Below are positions 42,561-51,661 of a stretch of 64,000 nucleotides of DNA, piece after piece. The first letter of the stretch is position 1. Each line of letters opens with the position of its first letter. The DNA comes from Halobacillus campisalis (GTDB taxonomy: Bacteria > Bacillota > Bacilli > Bacillales > Halobacillaceae), in assembly GCF_030345335.1 (NCBI RefSeq), contig NZ_JAPVRC010000002.1:558001-622000 (forward strand), in the 5' to 3' direction. Made by a program: the position numbers and the translations under genes. Under the pieces are notes generated by a model. The model was not told the DNA's origin. It did no database searches and was given only the letters and a program-made list of their open reading frames with translations.

Positions 42561-42643
42561 GGAATAAACGCTCTCCCCGTGAAATTTATGTAAGCATAAT
42601 AAAAAGGCGTCTTTCTGAAAAATTCCTCACAATAAGCTTTTTT

Positions 42644-42678
42644 TAACGCAACCCCCTCAGCAGGGGTTTGCGTTATTC
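42644..42678. terminator. inverted repeat, possible terminator
   Basis: TAACGCAAACCCC-like arms (AACGCAACCCCC and GGGGTTTGCGTT) around TCAGCA. The T tract lies on the upstream side only, so efficiency is doubtful. Confidence 0.4.
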
Positions 42679-42773
42679 TTACAAACGGAAAAAGGTCGTA
42701 TCATTTTCGGCACGGAAACTTCATGATTACCTCGAATCTGAAGCTTCAAACTAGGTCGCCTAATACTTTTCAA

Positions 42774-43046
42774 TTACGCGAGCCAAAGAAAAAGGCCGGC
42801 TCCAGCCAGTACTAAGCTTGCTGTCATATAAACATATCCCAATATTTGATGCTTCATTTCCTCACTGCTGATCTCCACTGCACCTGAAAAGGTTAGGAAC
42901 ATGATAATAAGAATATATAAGGCTAAATAGGTGGCGTTCCAATCTATATCTGTAACCAACAGCCAGCCGCCGACAGGTAATGCGGTGATTAAGGGAAGAT
43001 ATAAAGGATTGAACAGGGACCAGGCGTTTCTGATTTTTTTAAACAT
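42774..43046 (-). CDS. small hypothetical membrane protein
   Basis: 90 residues from the ATG nine bases after AAGGA (MFKKIRNAWSLFNPLYLPL), three hydrophobic segments. It follows the decayed locus 43050-43786 on the same strand and may be the surviving last gene of a former operon. Function unknown. Confidence 0.55.
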   Translation of the reverse strand: MFKKIRNAWSLFNPLYLPLITALPVGGWLLVTDIDWNATYLALYILIIMFLTFSGAVEISSEEMKHQILGYVYMTASLVLAGAGLFLWLA

Positions 43047-43049
43047 GAA

Positions 43050-43786
43050 TATCGATCCTTCCTTTCTTGCAATAACATCCAGGCTGATAAACTCCTGGCT
43101 GTACCGAACCAAATCGCAAATATAAAATTCCCCGTCGTAAATCGATAAAGGTTACGCATCGTTAATTGGCTCATTATAGTTTCCGGCAGCGTCGCGGCTA
43201 ATAGCTGGATAAGGCTAAAGATAGTAATGAATCCTATTCATTTGAGGAATCCAAACTTCATCATTATATCTGATGAAGAGTTTTGAGCTGTCTCATGGCA
43301 GGAGCCCATCTAAAGGAGAGAAAGATCAATAAAATAACGTAGAAAACAGTAAAGCTATTTTACTGAAAAACCCCTCTTATCTAAACCTTCTTCAAATTCC
43401 ATTCTAATGGAAGTATTTCTACATTTAAACCAGCCACACTCCCAATCCAACAAAAACAATAGTATGGAAAGAGTCGAGCACAGGGGATAAGTTCAAAGCC
43501 TTTGTTCCATGCTTAGTGCTATAAATATTTCAATAGGGCTCCATACATTGGCTAGAAGAGGCTTATTTTTTCCTACCTTCAGAAATAATAAATTCTTTAA
43601 ATCTGCATCATATCCGCCGATATGTATCATGCTATTGATATAGGGGAAGACATACAAAAGAATGAATAAGGAAGTCGACGTGAAAGCGTCTGTTAAATCA
43701 GTAACCTCTCCGTTTTTACCTGAAAAATAATCGTAACCTATAAGAATACCTATATGATTGAAACGAAATGTCAGCCGCTTTAGCCT
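43050..43786 (-). pseudogene. decayed membrane-protein locus
   Basis: Minus-strand fragments with coding character but broken by stops and frame changes. One is a 97-codon open stretch (43786-43493) with IGYDYFSGKNGEVTDLTD and YVFPYINSMIHIGGYDADLK, ending in TGA. Further on are AGLNVEILPLEWNLKKV, then FTVFYVILLIFLSFRWAPAM with QLKTLHQI and stop. After that comes MMKFGFLK-stop-IGFITIFSLIQLLAATLPE and MSQLTMRNLYRFTTGNFIF. At least two genes may be represented. No start with ribosome-binding site remains for the first. Family not recognised. Confidence 0.55.
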
Positions 43787-43799
43787 TCAAAAATATATT

Positions 43800-44124
43800 G
43801 ATAATTGCTATTTTACCTAATGTTTATTTGTAAGTATGAAGCTGAATGAAAAAGAGAAATAACATAAGTGAAAAAATTGAGTGTACATGAAAGGTTTGAT
43901 TTTTTAATTGAAGAAACTCAAACCGATTTCCTTCAATTTTCTATCAGTTAAAATGAATGCACAGCAATCGGGAGATATATGTCGAATGAAATCGAAATGT
44001 GTTGTAACAGCTCATTCTTTGTGGTTAACAGGCATTAATAAGGATATACCCTGTTTGTGCTTGTTTATTACCTTTGCTACGCTTTAAACAAGATATAAAG
44101 AGAGATAAAAAGGAGACGATCGTT
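43800..44124. other. intergenic region before the BCCT carrier
   Basis: AT-rich; no gene or strong hairpin seen. An osmo-responsive promoter might be expected here, but none can be recognised with confidence. Confidence 0.4.
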
Positions 44125-45753
44125 TTGAATGCAAAGTTAATAGACTGGGGTACTTTTATTGGGGCGCTGATCTTACTGCTAGGAGTAACGGTGCCTCTTA
44201 TTCTGTTCCCGGAAAGTGGTAAAGAAATAGTTAGCCAGGCAAACACGTTTGTTAGTGGGAACTTCGGCGTCGTGTACATGATCATGGGATTGCTGATTTT
44301 CGCTTTTCTTATTTTTGTTGCCTTCAGTAAAAATGGACAAATCAAATTAGGTGACGAAGGGGAAAAACCTGAGTTCAACACCTTCTCATGGGCCGCGATG
44401 CTGTTCGCTGCCGGAATCGGTTCCAGTATTCTGTATTGGGCGGTCATCGAGTGGGCTTATTATTATGAAGGTCCACCGTTCGGTCAAGAAGGTGGATCTA
44501 AGGAAGCTATAGAATGGGCCACAGCGTATGGTATTTTCCACTGGGGACCTATCGCTTGGGCGATATACACTCTACCTGCACTGCCAATCGCTTATTTCTA
44601 TTACGTAAGGAAAAAGCCAGTACTTAAAATCAGTGAAGCTGTAAGACCCGTGCTGGGACGATCTGTAGACGGACCGCTTGGCACAATTATTGATGTTTTA
44701 TTCATGTTCGGTTTAATGGGAGGAGCAGGTACTACATTAGCACTTGGTACACCGATGATCGCTGCGGGCGTGAGTGACTTAACTGGTATAGAGGTTACTC
44801 TAGGTTTACAAGCGGCAATTATGGTAGTTTGTACAACCATTTTTGCTATCAGTGCTTATTCAGGTTTAAGAAGAGGGATAAAATTCTTAAGTGATATCAA
44901 CCTCTGGTTATCTATATTTATTTTAGCATTTATCTTTTTAGTAGGACCGACTCGTTTCTTAAGTGAAACGACTTTTAACTCTTTAGGCATTATTTTAGAT
45001 AACTTCTTCAAAATGGCAACTTGGACTGAACCCTTCGCAAACATAGGCGGATATGAAGAAACCTTGTTTCCGGAGTCATGGACTGTATTCTATTGGGCAT
45101 GGTGGCTTGTTTATGCTCCATTTGTAGGTCTGTTCATTGCTCGCATTTCTCGAGGCAGAACGATTAGGCAAATGGTTCTTGGAACAATGATTTATGGAAC
45201 ACTGGGATGTGTCTTGTTCTTTGGAATCATGGGGAACTTTGGCTTATATATGCAGCTGACGGGTCAATTAGACGTGGTCAGTTTTCTAAATGCTAACGGA
45301 GCACCTGCCACGATTATAGAAATTATCAATCAATTACCGTTGGCTAAGTTTATCGTTCTTATTTTCACCATTTTAGCGATTATTTTCTTAGCCACCACTT
45401 TTGATTCATCTTCTTATATTCTTGCGTCTGTTGTACAGAAGGAAGTAAGAGGCGAACCTCTTCGATGGAACCGTTTATTCTGGGCTTTTGCTCTATGTTT
45501 AATGCCGTTGACTTTAATGTTCCTTGGCGGACTTGAGACGTTGCAAACAGCGAGTATCGTAGGCGGATTTCCATTAATATTCATCATGTTTTTATTGTCA
45601 TGGTCCTTTATGAGAGCATCGAACAATGATATAAGAGCTTCTGATGATTATGAGTCGCCAACGATTCATATCAAACGTTGGAACCGTAAAGGTAAAAAGA
45701 GAAAAAGGTCGGCTTTAGAAGTACTTGAAGACCGCAACAAAGATGATGATTAA
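44125..45753 (+). CDS. BCCT family transporter (betaine/choline/carnitine type)
   Basis: 542 residues from TTG, eight bases after AAAGGAG; the longer frame to 44074 has no such site. Twelve membrane helices. Family marks: MLFAAGIGSSILYWAVIEWAYYY, the Trp-rich WTVFYWAWWLVYAPFVG and FIARISRGRTIRQMVLG. Imports a quaternary-ammonium compatible solute with Na+ or H+. The basic and acidic C-terminal tail (KRWNRKGKKRKRS) may serve osmosensing. Exact substrate and coupling ion not assigned. Confidence 0.88.
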   Translation: MNAKLIDWGTFIGALILLLGVTVPLILFPESGKEIVSQANTFVSGNFGVVYMIMGLLIFAFLIFVAFSKNGQIKLGDEGEKPEFNTFSWAAMLFAAGIGSSILYWAVIEWAYYYEGPPFGQEGGSKEAIEWATAYGIFHWGPIAWAIYTLPALPIAYFYYVRKKPVLKISEAVRPVLGRSVDGPLGTIIDVLFMFGLMGGAGTTLALGTPMIAAGVSDLTGIEVTLGLQAAIMVVCTTIFAISAYSGLRRGIKFLSDINLWLSIFILAFIFLVGPTRFLSETTFNSLGIILDNFFKMATWTEPFANIGGYEETLFPESWTVFYWAWWLVYAPFVGLFIARISRGRTIRQMVLGTMIYGTLGCVLFFGIMGNFGLYMQLTGQLDVVSFLNANGAPATIIEIINQLPLAKFIVLIFTILAIIFLATTFDSSSYILASVVQKEVRGEPLRWNRLFWAFALCLMPLTLMFLGGLETLQTASIVGGFPLIFIMFLLSWSFMRASNNDIRASDDYESPTIHIKRWNRKGKKRKRSALEVLEDRNKDDD

Positions 45754-45763
45754 TAAAAAATAA

Positions 45764-45796
45764 GGAAGAGCACGGCCAAATGGCCGTGCTCTTCTA
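45764..45796. terminator. bidirectional terminator
   Basis: AAGAGCACGGCCA and TGGCCGTGCTCTT between convergent genes. Confidence 0.9.
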
Positions 45797-45797
45797 T

Positions 45798-46499
45798 TTA
45801 TTTTGGTAGATATTCTAATTGGGATTCAATATTAAAATCTCCGCTATCGTTGAGAAATCGGCGCAGCAAATGAAGATGATCGCCGCCCACTAAAACAACA
45901 ATCCTGTCACCAGGTCCAGCCATTCTTGAAATATTAGCTGCAATAGCTAAGTCACGTTCATGCCATTGCTTAAGCCACTTCACTCCGACTTGGTGCTGAC
46001 GGTCGCCTACTCTTGTCAACTTCATATAAACTCTTTGCATCTCTTCTATATAGGAAGCATCGTTTATTGTTTGAAGGGATTTGATAAATGTCGAATGGTC
46101 TTCGATCCTTTTTAATTGTGTCTGTACTCCTGCGATTTCTTGAAAAAGCTCAGGCTGATGTTCTTTTGCCCATTGGAACACCTGGTTCAATGAAGGATTT
46201 GACATATCGACTACTTCATCCACAGGATAAACGTTCTGGTGCTCAAAATGAGCGGCTAGTGGAAAAGCGATCTGTTCCACTTCGTCATAGCTAGGGAGAA
46301 GCTTTCCATCCTTGAATTCGTTATATTTCCTATCCAGCTCTTCTTCAATCAAGAAAGGTTTTTCTACGGCTATTTTAGTGGGCTCATAGGTTTGGAGAGA
46401 ATCCACTACTTTTTTGATTTGGTCTTTTTGATGATTGACTATATCAGGATCCATGGCTAAATGAACCGTGCCAATTAGAAGAATGCTTGGCTTCTGCAT
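45798..46499 (-). CDS. DUF5694 (TraB/Tiki-like) protein
   Basis: 233 residues, cytoplasmic. N-terminal LLIGTVHLA with the conserved GTVH, TKIAVEKP and the C-terminal VVLVGGDHLHLLRRFL give the His and Glu set of the EreA/ChaN/TraB-like superfamily; described members of this superfamily are hydrolase-like. No signal peptide. Substrate unknown. GGAGAG precedes ATG; it follows the LLM oxidoreductase gene by 15 bp in a probable operon. Confidence 0.75.
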   Translation of the reverse strand: MQKPSILLIGTVHLAMDPDIVNHQKDQIKKVVDSLQTYEPTKIAVEKPFLIEEELDRKYNEFKDGKLLPSYDEVEQIAFPLAAHFEHQNVYPVDEVVDMSNPSLNQVFQWAKEHQPELFQEIAGVQTQLKRIEDHSTFIKSLQTINDASYIEEMQRVYMKLTRVGDRQHQVGVKWLKQWHERDLAIAANISRMAGPGDRIVVLVGGDHLHLLRRFLNDSGDFNIESQLEYLPK

Positions 46500-46514
46500 T
46501 AAAGTCTCTCCTTT

Positions 46515-47459
46515 CTATTGGAAATGGGGAATGACTTCGTTTCCTATTTCCTCAATGACGTTTTCAACCTCTCTCGTGCTATGAGATAAGCCGAACATTA
46601 TATGATTGACACCGACGATACGATACTTTTCCAATATTTTAATTAAACCTAACCGTCCCGTGCGGTAACCTGCTGGAATCTTTTCAATGGGATAATGGGG
46701 ATCTTCCATTAAATCTAAGGGAAGCGGCATGATAAATGGACGAAACTCATTTCCGTGGTAAGTGCTAACTTTTTCACGGTATTGGTGAATCGTCTCTCTT
46801 TGTTGTTCAGGACGCTGAGGATAGAACATCCAGCCGTCCCCGTGCTCCGCGACCCAGTCTAATGTCTGCTGGCAATAGCCGGTCATAAGAATTGGGATCT
46901 GCTTGCTTGGCTTAGGAACGAGGTTCGATTTATACATTTTTCCAAACTTGGATTGGTAATTAGGATATTCTTCATAAAGGGCGATCTGAAGCATTTCAAA
47001 GGCATCTCTAAACCACTCTCTTCGTTCCATGATCGGAATTCCGAGCCCTTCGAAATCCTTTCGTCGATCCCCTGAGGAAATCCCCAGCAAGAACCTTTCA
47101 GGAAAAAGACGGTCTATACTGGCCACTTCCTTGGCAGTGCGGAGCGGGTGGCGTAAAGGTAAGACGGTTGCAGCTGTGCCTATTTTTATAGAAGACGTAT
47201 GGGAAGCCAGATAGACCGCATACAGGAAACTATCAAAAATTTGTCCAGTAGATGGATCTTCAAAAGTAGGATCTTCTAGTAATACATCCTGCAGCCACAA
47301 TGCTTGGAAATTGTGCTCTTCAGCAAGCTGAGCTCTCTCGATTTGGAAACCCATCGTTGGGACTTGTTTATGATGGTTTTCCAGAGGGATAGTCAAACCG
47401 AAACTTAATTTATTTTTTTTAAACATTTGGTTATACCCTTGATGGTTTCTTAACATCAT
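46515..47459 (-). CDS. LLM-class (luciferase-like) flavin oxidoreductase
   Basis: 314 residues, TIM-barrel FMN/F420-type monooxygenase family: FGLTIPLEN start, IKIGTAATVLPLRHPLRTAKEVASID and RFLLGISSGDRRKDFEGLGI. Likely uses reduced flavin for an oxygenation; substrate unknown. ATG ATG start after GAGGTGAAAT. First of two genes with the DUF5694 gene. Confidence 0.85.
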   Translation of the reverse strand: MMLRNHQGYNQMFKKNKLSFGLTIPLENHHKQVPTMGFQIERAQLAEEHNFQALWLQDVLLEDPTFEDPSTGQIFDSFLYAVYLASHTSSIKIGTAATVLPLRHPLRTAKEVASIDRLFPERFLLGISSGDRRKDFEGLGIPIMERREWFRDAFEMLQIALYEEYPNYQSKFGKMYKSNLVPKPSKQIPILMTGYCQQTLDWVAEHGDGWMFYPQRPEQQRETIHQYREKVSTYHGNEFRPFIMPLPLDLMEDPHYPIEKIPAGYRTGRLGLIKILEKYRIVGVNHIMFGLSHSTREVENVIEEIGNEVIPHFQ

Positions 47460-47537
47460 ATTTCACCTCGTGCCCTTTAGTATAGAGGAGGAAAATGTAA
47501 AACAAAAGTCATACAAGCCCTACAGTGAGGAATAACC

Positions 47538-47575
47538 AAAAAACCCATTTCCATAGAAAATGGAAATGGGTTTAA
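47538..47575 (-). terminator. terminator of the 33-residue gene
   Basis: Minus strand AAACCCATTTCCAT and ATGGAAATGGGTTT around TTTCT, followed by TTTTTTGG. Confidence 0.85.
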
Positions 47576-47592
47576 GTGATTAAGTATGTGTA

Positions 47593-47694
47593 TTATACAA
47601 TATAAATCAGTACGTAAAGCAGACCAGTAAGAAATGCAGAGCCGCCTAAACCATATATGAAATCTATAGAATCATATTCTGCTTTGTTTCTCAT
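47593..47694 (-). CDS. 33-residue membrane microprotein
   Basis: Starts MRNKAEYDSIDFIYGLGG and continues with a single hydrophobic helix SAFLTGLLYVLIYIV to the stop. AAAGGGG lies nine bases before ATG, and a strong terminator follows 20 bp after the stop, so the unit is complete: promoter region, ribosome-binding site, frame, terminator. Too short for most gene callers. A SigB-like promoter (GTTTAA, 14 bp, GGGAAA) lies about 60-85 bp upstream. Function unknown; one-helix membrane peptides often modulate partner membrane proteins (inference). Confidence 0.65.
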   Translation of the reverse strand: MRNKAEYDSIDFIYGLGGSAFLTGLLYVLIYIV

Positions 47695-47752
47695 TAAAAA
47701 AATCCCCTTTCAATGGATGATTTCCTAATCAGTGACTTGATGTGATAAAAGT

Positions 47753-47778
47753 TTTCCCAAATTATTTTCAGCTTAAAC
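47753..47778 (-). promoter_or_regulatory. possible SigB-type promoter of the microprotein
   Basis: Minus strand GTTTAA (47778-47773), 14-bp spacer, GGGAAA (47758-47753). The -35 is the exact SigB hexamer; the -10 matches GGGTAT at four of six positions. Confidence 0.4.
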
Positions 47779-47963
47779 TATGGTTTATTAGTAGTTCATA
47801 TTCGACATAATGTTACAACAGTTTCATTTATATGACTTTTATATTTCAATTATGTTACAAACTAAGTTTATCATTAAAATTATGGTATGTGAACCATAGA
47901 TTTGAATTTTTTGAATACTTTTCTGAGGGGCAGAGTGAATGGGCGAATGGCTAATCTTGCATA

Positions 47964-47996
47964 TAAAAAAGTACCAGCTTCTCAGCTGGTACTCTC
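47964..47996 (-). terminator. terminator of the PilZ-like gene
   Basis: GAGTACCAGCT and AGCTGGTACTTTTTT on the minus strand, overlapping the end of the coding region. Confidence 0.85.
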
Positions 47997-48341
47997 ATTT
48001 GCTTTATATTGTTTCAAGATACGGATGATTTCCTTACTGTGATCATCCAGAAGGGTCAATCCGTAATGATAAGTCGAACCTTTTTCTTTTCCCCATACGA
48101 TTTCAGCTTTCCACTCTACTGATGTATTCAAAAAAGTCGCCATTATGATAACACGTACTTTTTTGTGAAAAGGCATTTTTAAATTGGTGGAAAGCAGCAG
48201 GCCATTCGGACTGAGATTTAATACATGTCCATCGCCAACTGACGTATGTACAGGGTTATCTTCTATTTGAAAAATTTTGAATTTAGCAGGCGGGGAATTT
48301 TTTAATGTATACCTGAGGCTTTCCTGGCGGTTATAACGCAT
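47982..48341 (-). CDS. PilZ-like c-di-GMP receptor protein
   Basis: 119 residues. The N-terminal NRQESLRY corresponds to the PilZ RRxxxR switch with the second Arg changed to Gln, followed by VLNLSPNGLLLST, the (D/N)xSxxG motif, and beta strands to the end. If it still binds c-di-GMP it may report the nucleotide turned over by the GGDEF-EAL protein at 13 kb. The substitution leaves binding uncertain. Monocistronic. Confidence 0.7.
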   Translation of the reverse strand: MRYNRQESLRYTLKNSPPAKFKIFQIEDNPVHTSVGDGHVLNLSPNGLLLSTNLKMPFHKKVRVIIMATFLNTSVEWKAEIVWGKEKGSTYHYGLTLLDDHSKEIIRILKQYKANESTS

Positions 48342-48378
48342 ATTTCCATCATCCTTTCCTTGTTGGTTTCATGAAATG

Positions 48379-48615
48379 GTTATTCAGTAATATGCCAGGA
48401 TTGTTGGGTACTCGATTCCGAGATATTAGTGAGAGTTAGGGGTTCAACTCCTATGGGAAGATAATAAATGGTGAAATCCCGCAGGGCTTTAGCCCGTGGA
48501 AGCTTACAGTACGCCTGTGGAAACGAGCGATTTCCCATACTTCAAGCACTAATTTTAGTTAAGGAAACAGCTCGAACATCTCAAATATGAGTATTCAAGA
48601 TAAGGGAGCCTTTAT
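48379..48615. repeat. palindromic repeat copy J (single-core unit with both ends)
   Basis: Left end GGTTATTCAGTAATATGCC then AGGATTG (as in B and D), TACTCGATTCCGAGAT, reversed core ACTCCTATGGGAAGATAATA, GGGCTTTAGCCC apical hairpin and a right end AAGATAAGGGAGCC like C and E. A diverged full-length unit with one core. Confidence 0.7.
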
Positions 48616-48836
48616 GTATTTGTTAGCACCGGAGTTGGTCTGACCAAATAAAAAACTCTTTAAATTTTATGATTATTGGAATATTCTGATACAATAAATA
48701 AGGATGAATAATAAAGATATATTTGTAATGGTTCAATTTGATCACTACATATTTTCTCAAGTTTACCATGGGAATGAGTGTCTTCCAATAGGCTTACGCT
48801 TAAAGACTAATTGAAAAAAGAAAGGAGTACTATGAC
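48616..48836. other. promoter region of pepF
   Basis: No gene; AT-rich. GATACAATAAATAAGG at about 48690 offers a TACAAT -10. Confidence 0.4.
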
Positions 48837-50633
48837 ATGAAAGAATACCGTCAACAATGGGATTTAGATGCTATTTTTCCAGGGGGCAGCAATTCAGTTG
48901 AGCTGAGAACCTATGTTGCAAATATAGAATTAAGACTGTCCGAGCTTCATCAGTACGTCCAAAATTTCGTTTTTCCGAAAATACCTGAACAAACAAAAGA
49001 GCTGAGAGAAGTGATCGACCACGCTCAGGAGGCAGCTAAAAGATTAAAGGAATTCAGTGCTTTCATCAGTTGTTTATCTGCTCAGAATGTGAAGGATAAG
49101 CAGGCACAAATGTGGGTTTCAAAACGTACAGAACTTAGCGCGAAATATAATAACATCCAAACAGAATTCGATCAAAAGCTTGTCCAAATAGATTCTCCTA
49201 CTTGGAAGGCTTTAATGGTGGAACCCGAATTATCCGAACTTGCATTCGTTCTTGATGAACGTCGAGAAAAAGCCAAAGATAAGCTGGACTTAGAGCAGGA
49301 AACCATCATCAATAATCTGGCTGTGGATGGATACCATGGCTGGGGCCAATTGTACGATACTCTCGTTGGTAGAATGTACATACCTTATAAAGATGAAAAA
49401 CTCTCCGTGGGGCAGGCTGCTAATAAGTTGAGTGATTCGGATCGTACAGTCAGAAAAGAAGTATTCAATAATTGGCAGCTGGCATGGCAGGAAGAATCGG
49501 ATGTGTTCACGGAAACCTTAAACCATCTTGCGGGGTTCCGTTTACAAACCTATAAACATCGAGGGTGGGACAATCCTTTAAAGGAACCGCTATCTTATAA
49601 CCGTATGAGTGAAAAAATTTTAAAAGCGATGTGGGATACGATTACAAAGTATAAGTCGTATTATACAAAGTTCTTGAAGGAAAAAGCGGAATGGATAGGG
49701 GTAGACAAGCTCAGCATCTATGATGTTGACGCGCCTATAGGAAACGTGGAGCGTAAAATGGAATACACAGAGGGCGCCAGGTTCATTGTTGAACAGTTTG
49801 AAAGGTTCAGTCCATTGATGGCGTCGTTTGCACGGAAGGCCTTTGAGAAACGGTGGATTGAAGCAGAAGACCGACCTGGGAAACGACCGGGAGGATTCTG
49901 CACGAGTTTTCCTCACAGCAAGGAAACAAGGATATTCATGACTTATTCAGGCACATTGTCAAATATTGCTACGCTTGCACATGAGCTGGGACACGCCTAT
50001 CACCAGCATGTTATGAATGACCTCCCCATTTATAACCAGAGCTATGCTATGAATGTGGCGGAAACAGCGTCGACTTTTGCTGAAATGATTGTAGCTGATG
50101 CGGCAGTCAAGAGTGCTGCCGATCCTAAAGAAAAACTTCTCCTTCTTGAAGATAAAATTCAGCGAAGTGTCGCATTTTTTATGAACATTCATTCCCGTTA
50201 TTTGTTCGAAATTCGTTTTTATAATGAGCGAAAAGCGGGTAAAGTGTCTACAGAGAGGTTAAACGAGTTAATGGTCGAAGCCCAGGAAGAAGCCTATCAG
50301 GATTCTCTTTCTGAATATGATCCAACGTTTTGGGCCTCCAAGCTTCACTTCCATATAACAGGCGTTCCATTTTACAATTTTCCATACACGTTCGGTTACT
50401 TGTTCAGTCTAGGAATCTATGCAAAAGCTGCTAAGGAAGGCCATGCTTTCGAAAAGAAATATATTGCTTTGTTACAGGATACAGGAGTTATGAATGTCGA
50501 GGATTTAGCCAAGAAACATTTGGGGGTAGACTTAGAGGGTACTGAATTTTGGGAAGAAGCGTTGAAGCTCTGTACAGCAGATGTCGAGGAATTCATTGAA
50601 CTGAGCAGTACTCTAAAACAAAGGAGTGAATAA
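48837..50633 (+). CDS. M3 family oligoendopeptidase (PepF-like)
   Basis: 598 residues, cytoplasmic zinc metallopeptidase. HELGH at about residues 382-386 (TLAHELGHAYHQ) with the downstream Glu in NVAETASTFAEM form the zinc and catalytic set; the rest is the long helical M3 fold. Degrades oligopeptides. AAAGGAG precedes ATG. The pterin dehydratase gene starts two bases after the stop. Confidence 0.88.
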   Translation: MKEYRQQWDLDAIFPGGSNSVELRTYVANIELRLSELHQYVQNFVFPKIPEQTKELREVIDHAQEAAKRLKEFSAFISCLSAQNVKDKQAQMWVSKRTELSAKYNNIQTEFDQKLVQIDSPTWKALMVEPELSELAFVLDERREKAKDKLDLEQETIINNLAVDGYHGWGQLYDTLVGRMYIPYKDEKLSVGQAANKLSDSDRTVRKEVFNNWQLAWQEESDVFTETLNHLAGFRLQTYKHRGWDNPLKEPLSYNRMSEKILKAMWDTITKYKSYYTKFLKEKAEWIGVDKLSIYDVDAPIGNVERKMEYTEGARFIVEQFERFSPLMASFARKAFEKRWIEAEDRPGKRPGGFCTSFPHSKETRIFMTYSGTLSNIATLAHELGHAYHQHVMNDLPIYNQSYAMNVAETASTFAEMIVADAAVKSAADPKEKLLLLEDKIQRSVAFFMNIHSRYLFEIRFYNERKAGKVSTERLNELMVEAQEEAYQDSLSEYDPTFWASKLHFHITGVPFYNFPYTFGYLFSLGIYAKAAKEGHAFEKKYIALLQDTGVMNVEDLAKKHLGVDLEGTEFWEEALKLCTADVEEFIELSSTLKQRSE

Positions 50634-50634
50634 A

Positions 50635-50934
50635 ATGGCCGAAAGAATACCTGAAGGAGAAAAGCAGGATAGAGTCGACCAGCTGGATAACTGGAAGCTT
50701 GAAGATGGGAAGTTCATCGTAAAGCGATATCGGTTTGGTGAGTTCTTAAAGGGAATAGAGTTCGTTGATCAAGTGGCTGCTTATTCAGAGGATATTCAAC
50801 ACCACCCTTTCATCAGCATTGACTATAAAATGGTAACGATGAAGCTTACTTCCTGGAATGCTAAGGGACTTACTGATTTAGATCTAAGTTGTGCTGAAAA
50901 ATACGATGAACTATATAAGGTTATAACGGATTAA
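50635..50934 (+). CDS. pterin-4a-carbinolamine dehydratase
   Basis: 99 residues from the ATG behind AAAGGAGTGAATAAA. The family signature EDIQHHPFISIDYKMVTMKL with W and D downstream (SWNAKGLTDLD) gives the catalytic His pair. Dehydrates 4a-hydroxytetrahydropterin after aromatic amino acid hydroxylation; no hydroxylase gene is nearby, so the role may differ (moonlighting in pterin or molybdopterin metabolism has been proposed for orphans). Cotranscribed with pepF. Confidence 0.85.
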   Translation: MAERIPEGEKQDRVDQLDNWKLEDGKFIVKRYRFGEFLKGIEFVDQVAAYSEDIQHHPFISIDYKMVTMKLTSWNAKGLTDLDLSCAEKYDELYKVITD

Positions 50935-51031
50935 AGACTTTTAAAACACCCCATGTTATGGCAGGTAGTTTCGATGCTGAGTAGAAAAATTGAGAGAAAA
51001 GCTTAATTACAATTTAAGCGAGGATGTGTAG

Positions 51032-51078
51032 CAAACACCCACGCTTGGGTGCTAATATCCAAGCGTGGGTGTTTGTTA
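51032..51078. terminator. very stable hairpin after the pterin dehydratase
   Basis: CAAACACCCACGCTTGG and CCAAGCGTGGGTGTTTG, a perfect 17-bp stem around TGCTAATAT, with only a short T run. About 100 bp past the stop codon; terminator or border of composite G-H. Confidence 0.65.
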
Positions 51079-51095
51079 AATTATCTTGTTAAACT

Positions 51096-51318
51096 AAAGC
51101 TCCCTTTAGTGGAAAACTCGGTTTCAAGATGTTCGGACTGTTTCCGCCACAAAAATAGAGCTTGAAGGTCCGGGAAATCACTCGCTTTCCGTGGGAGCGC
51201 GGTGAGCCTCCTCGGACGTCCCGTCCTGCGGGGTCTCACCAAGCACTCTTTTCCCACAGGAGTCTCGCAATTTCCCGGACCTTCTTGCTTTTGTTAGGAT
51301 CACGGAAACATCTGAGAC
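51096..51318. repeat. palindromic repeat copy G (left half of composite G-H)
   Basis: Left end AAGCTCCCTTTAGTGG then AAAACTCGGTTTCAAGA, the reverse complement of the right end of C and E. Arms GGTCCGGGAAAT (51167-51178) and ATTTCCCGGACC (51270-51281) are exact complements. Forward core as in B and D. Confidence 0.85.
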
Positions 51319-51500
51319 AGTGCTTTGAGTGAAGTGCAGCTCTTTTCGAGTGCAACGACAAGTCGCCCCATTTCCAATACCTCATTACAACAAATTGATC
51401 TTTTCATGGTTGCATGTATATTGTCTAATAGGCTATGTCACAGGCCGTTAATCACTTTTTATCTTCTTGATAAGATTAATTGTTATCCATTTCAAAAGAA

Positions 51501-51540
51501 GGTGTATGGACTGGACTGAGCTGGCGGAGAAAAGGAAACC
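51501..51540. repeat. spacer repeat K, copy 2 (inverted)
   Basis: Reverse complement of 33334-33372 with about five differences; lies between cores G and H. Confidence 0.75.
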
Positions 51541-51661
51541 AGAACAAAATGACTAGATGTTGACTTGCCAGTCTCATTAGTGGCTAAGCTCCAGAGCCGG
51601 AATACACAGCTTAGATGAGAGATAATAAGTCTTTTCCAATGCCAGGGGGATCGTTCATTCC

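Noticed and set aside
44025-44447. 140-codon antisense frame over the BCCT gene
   Set aside because: Opposite-strand shadow of a strongly conserved transporter.
48437-48452. AGGGGTTCAACTCCT resembles a tRNA T arm
   Set aside because: It is part of repeat copy J; no acceptor, D or anticodon stems around it.
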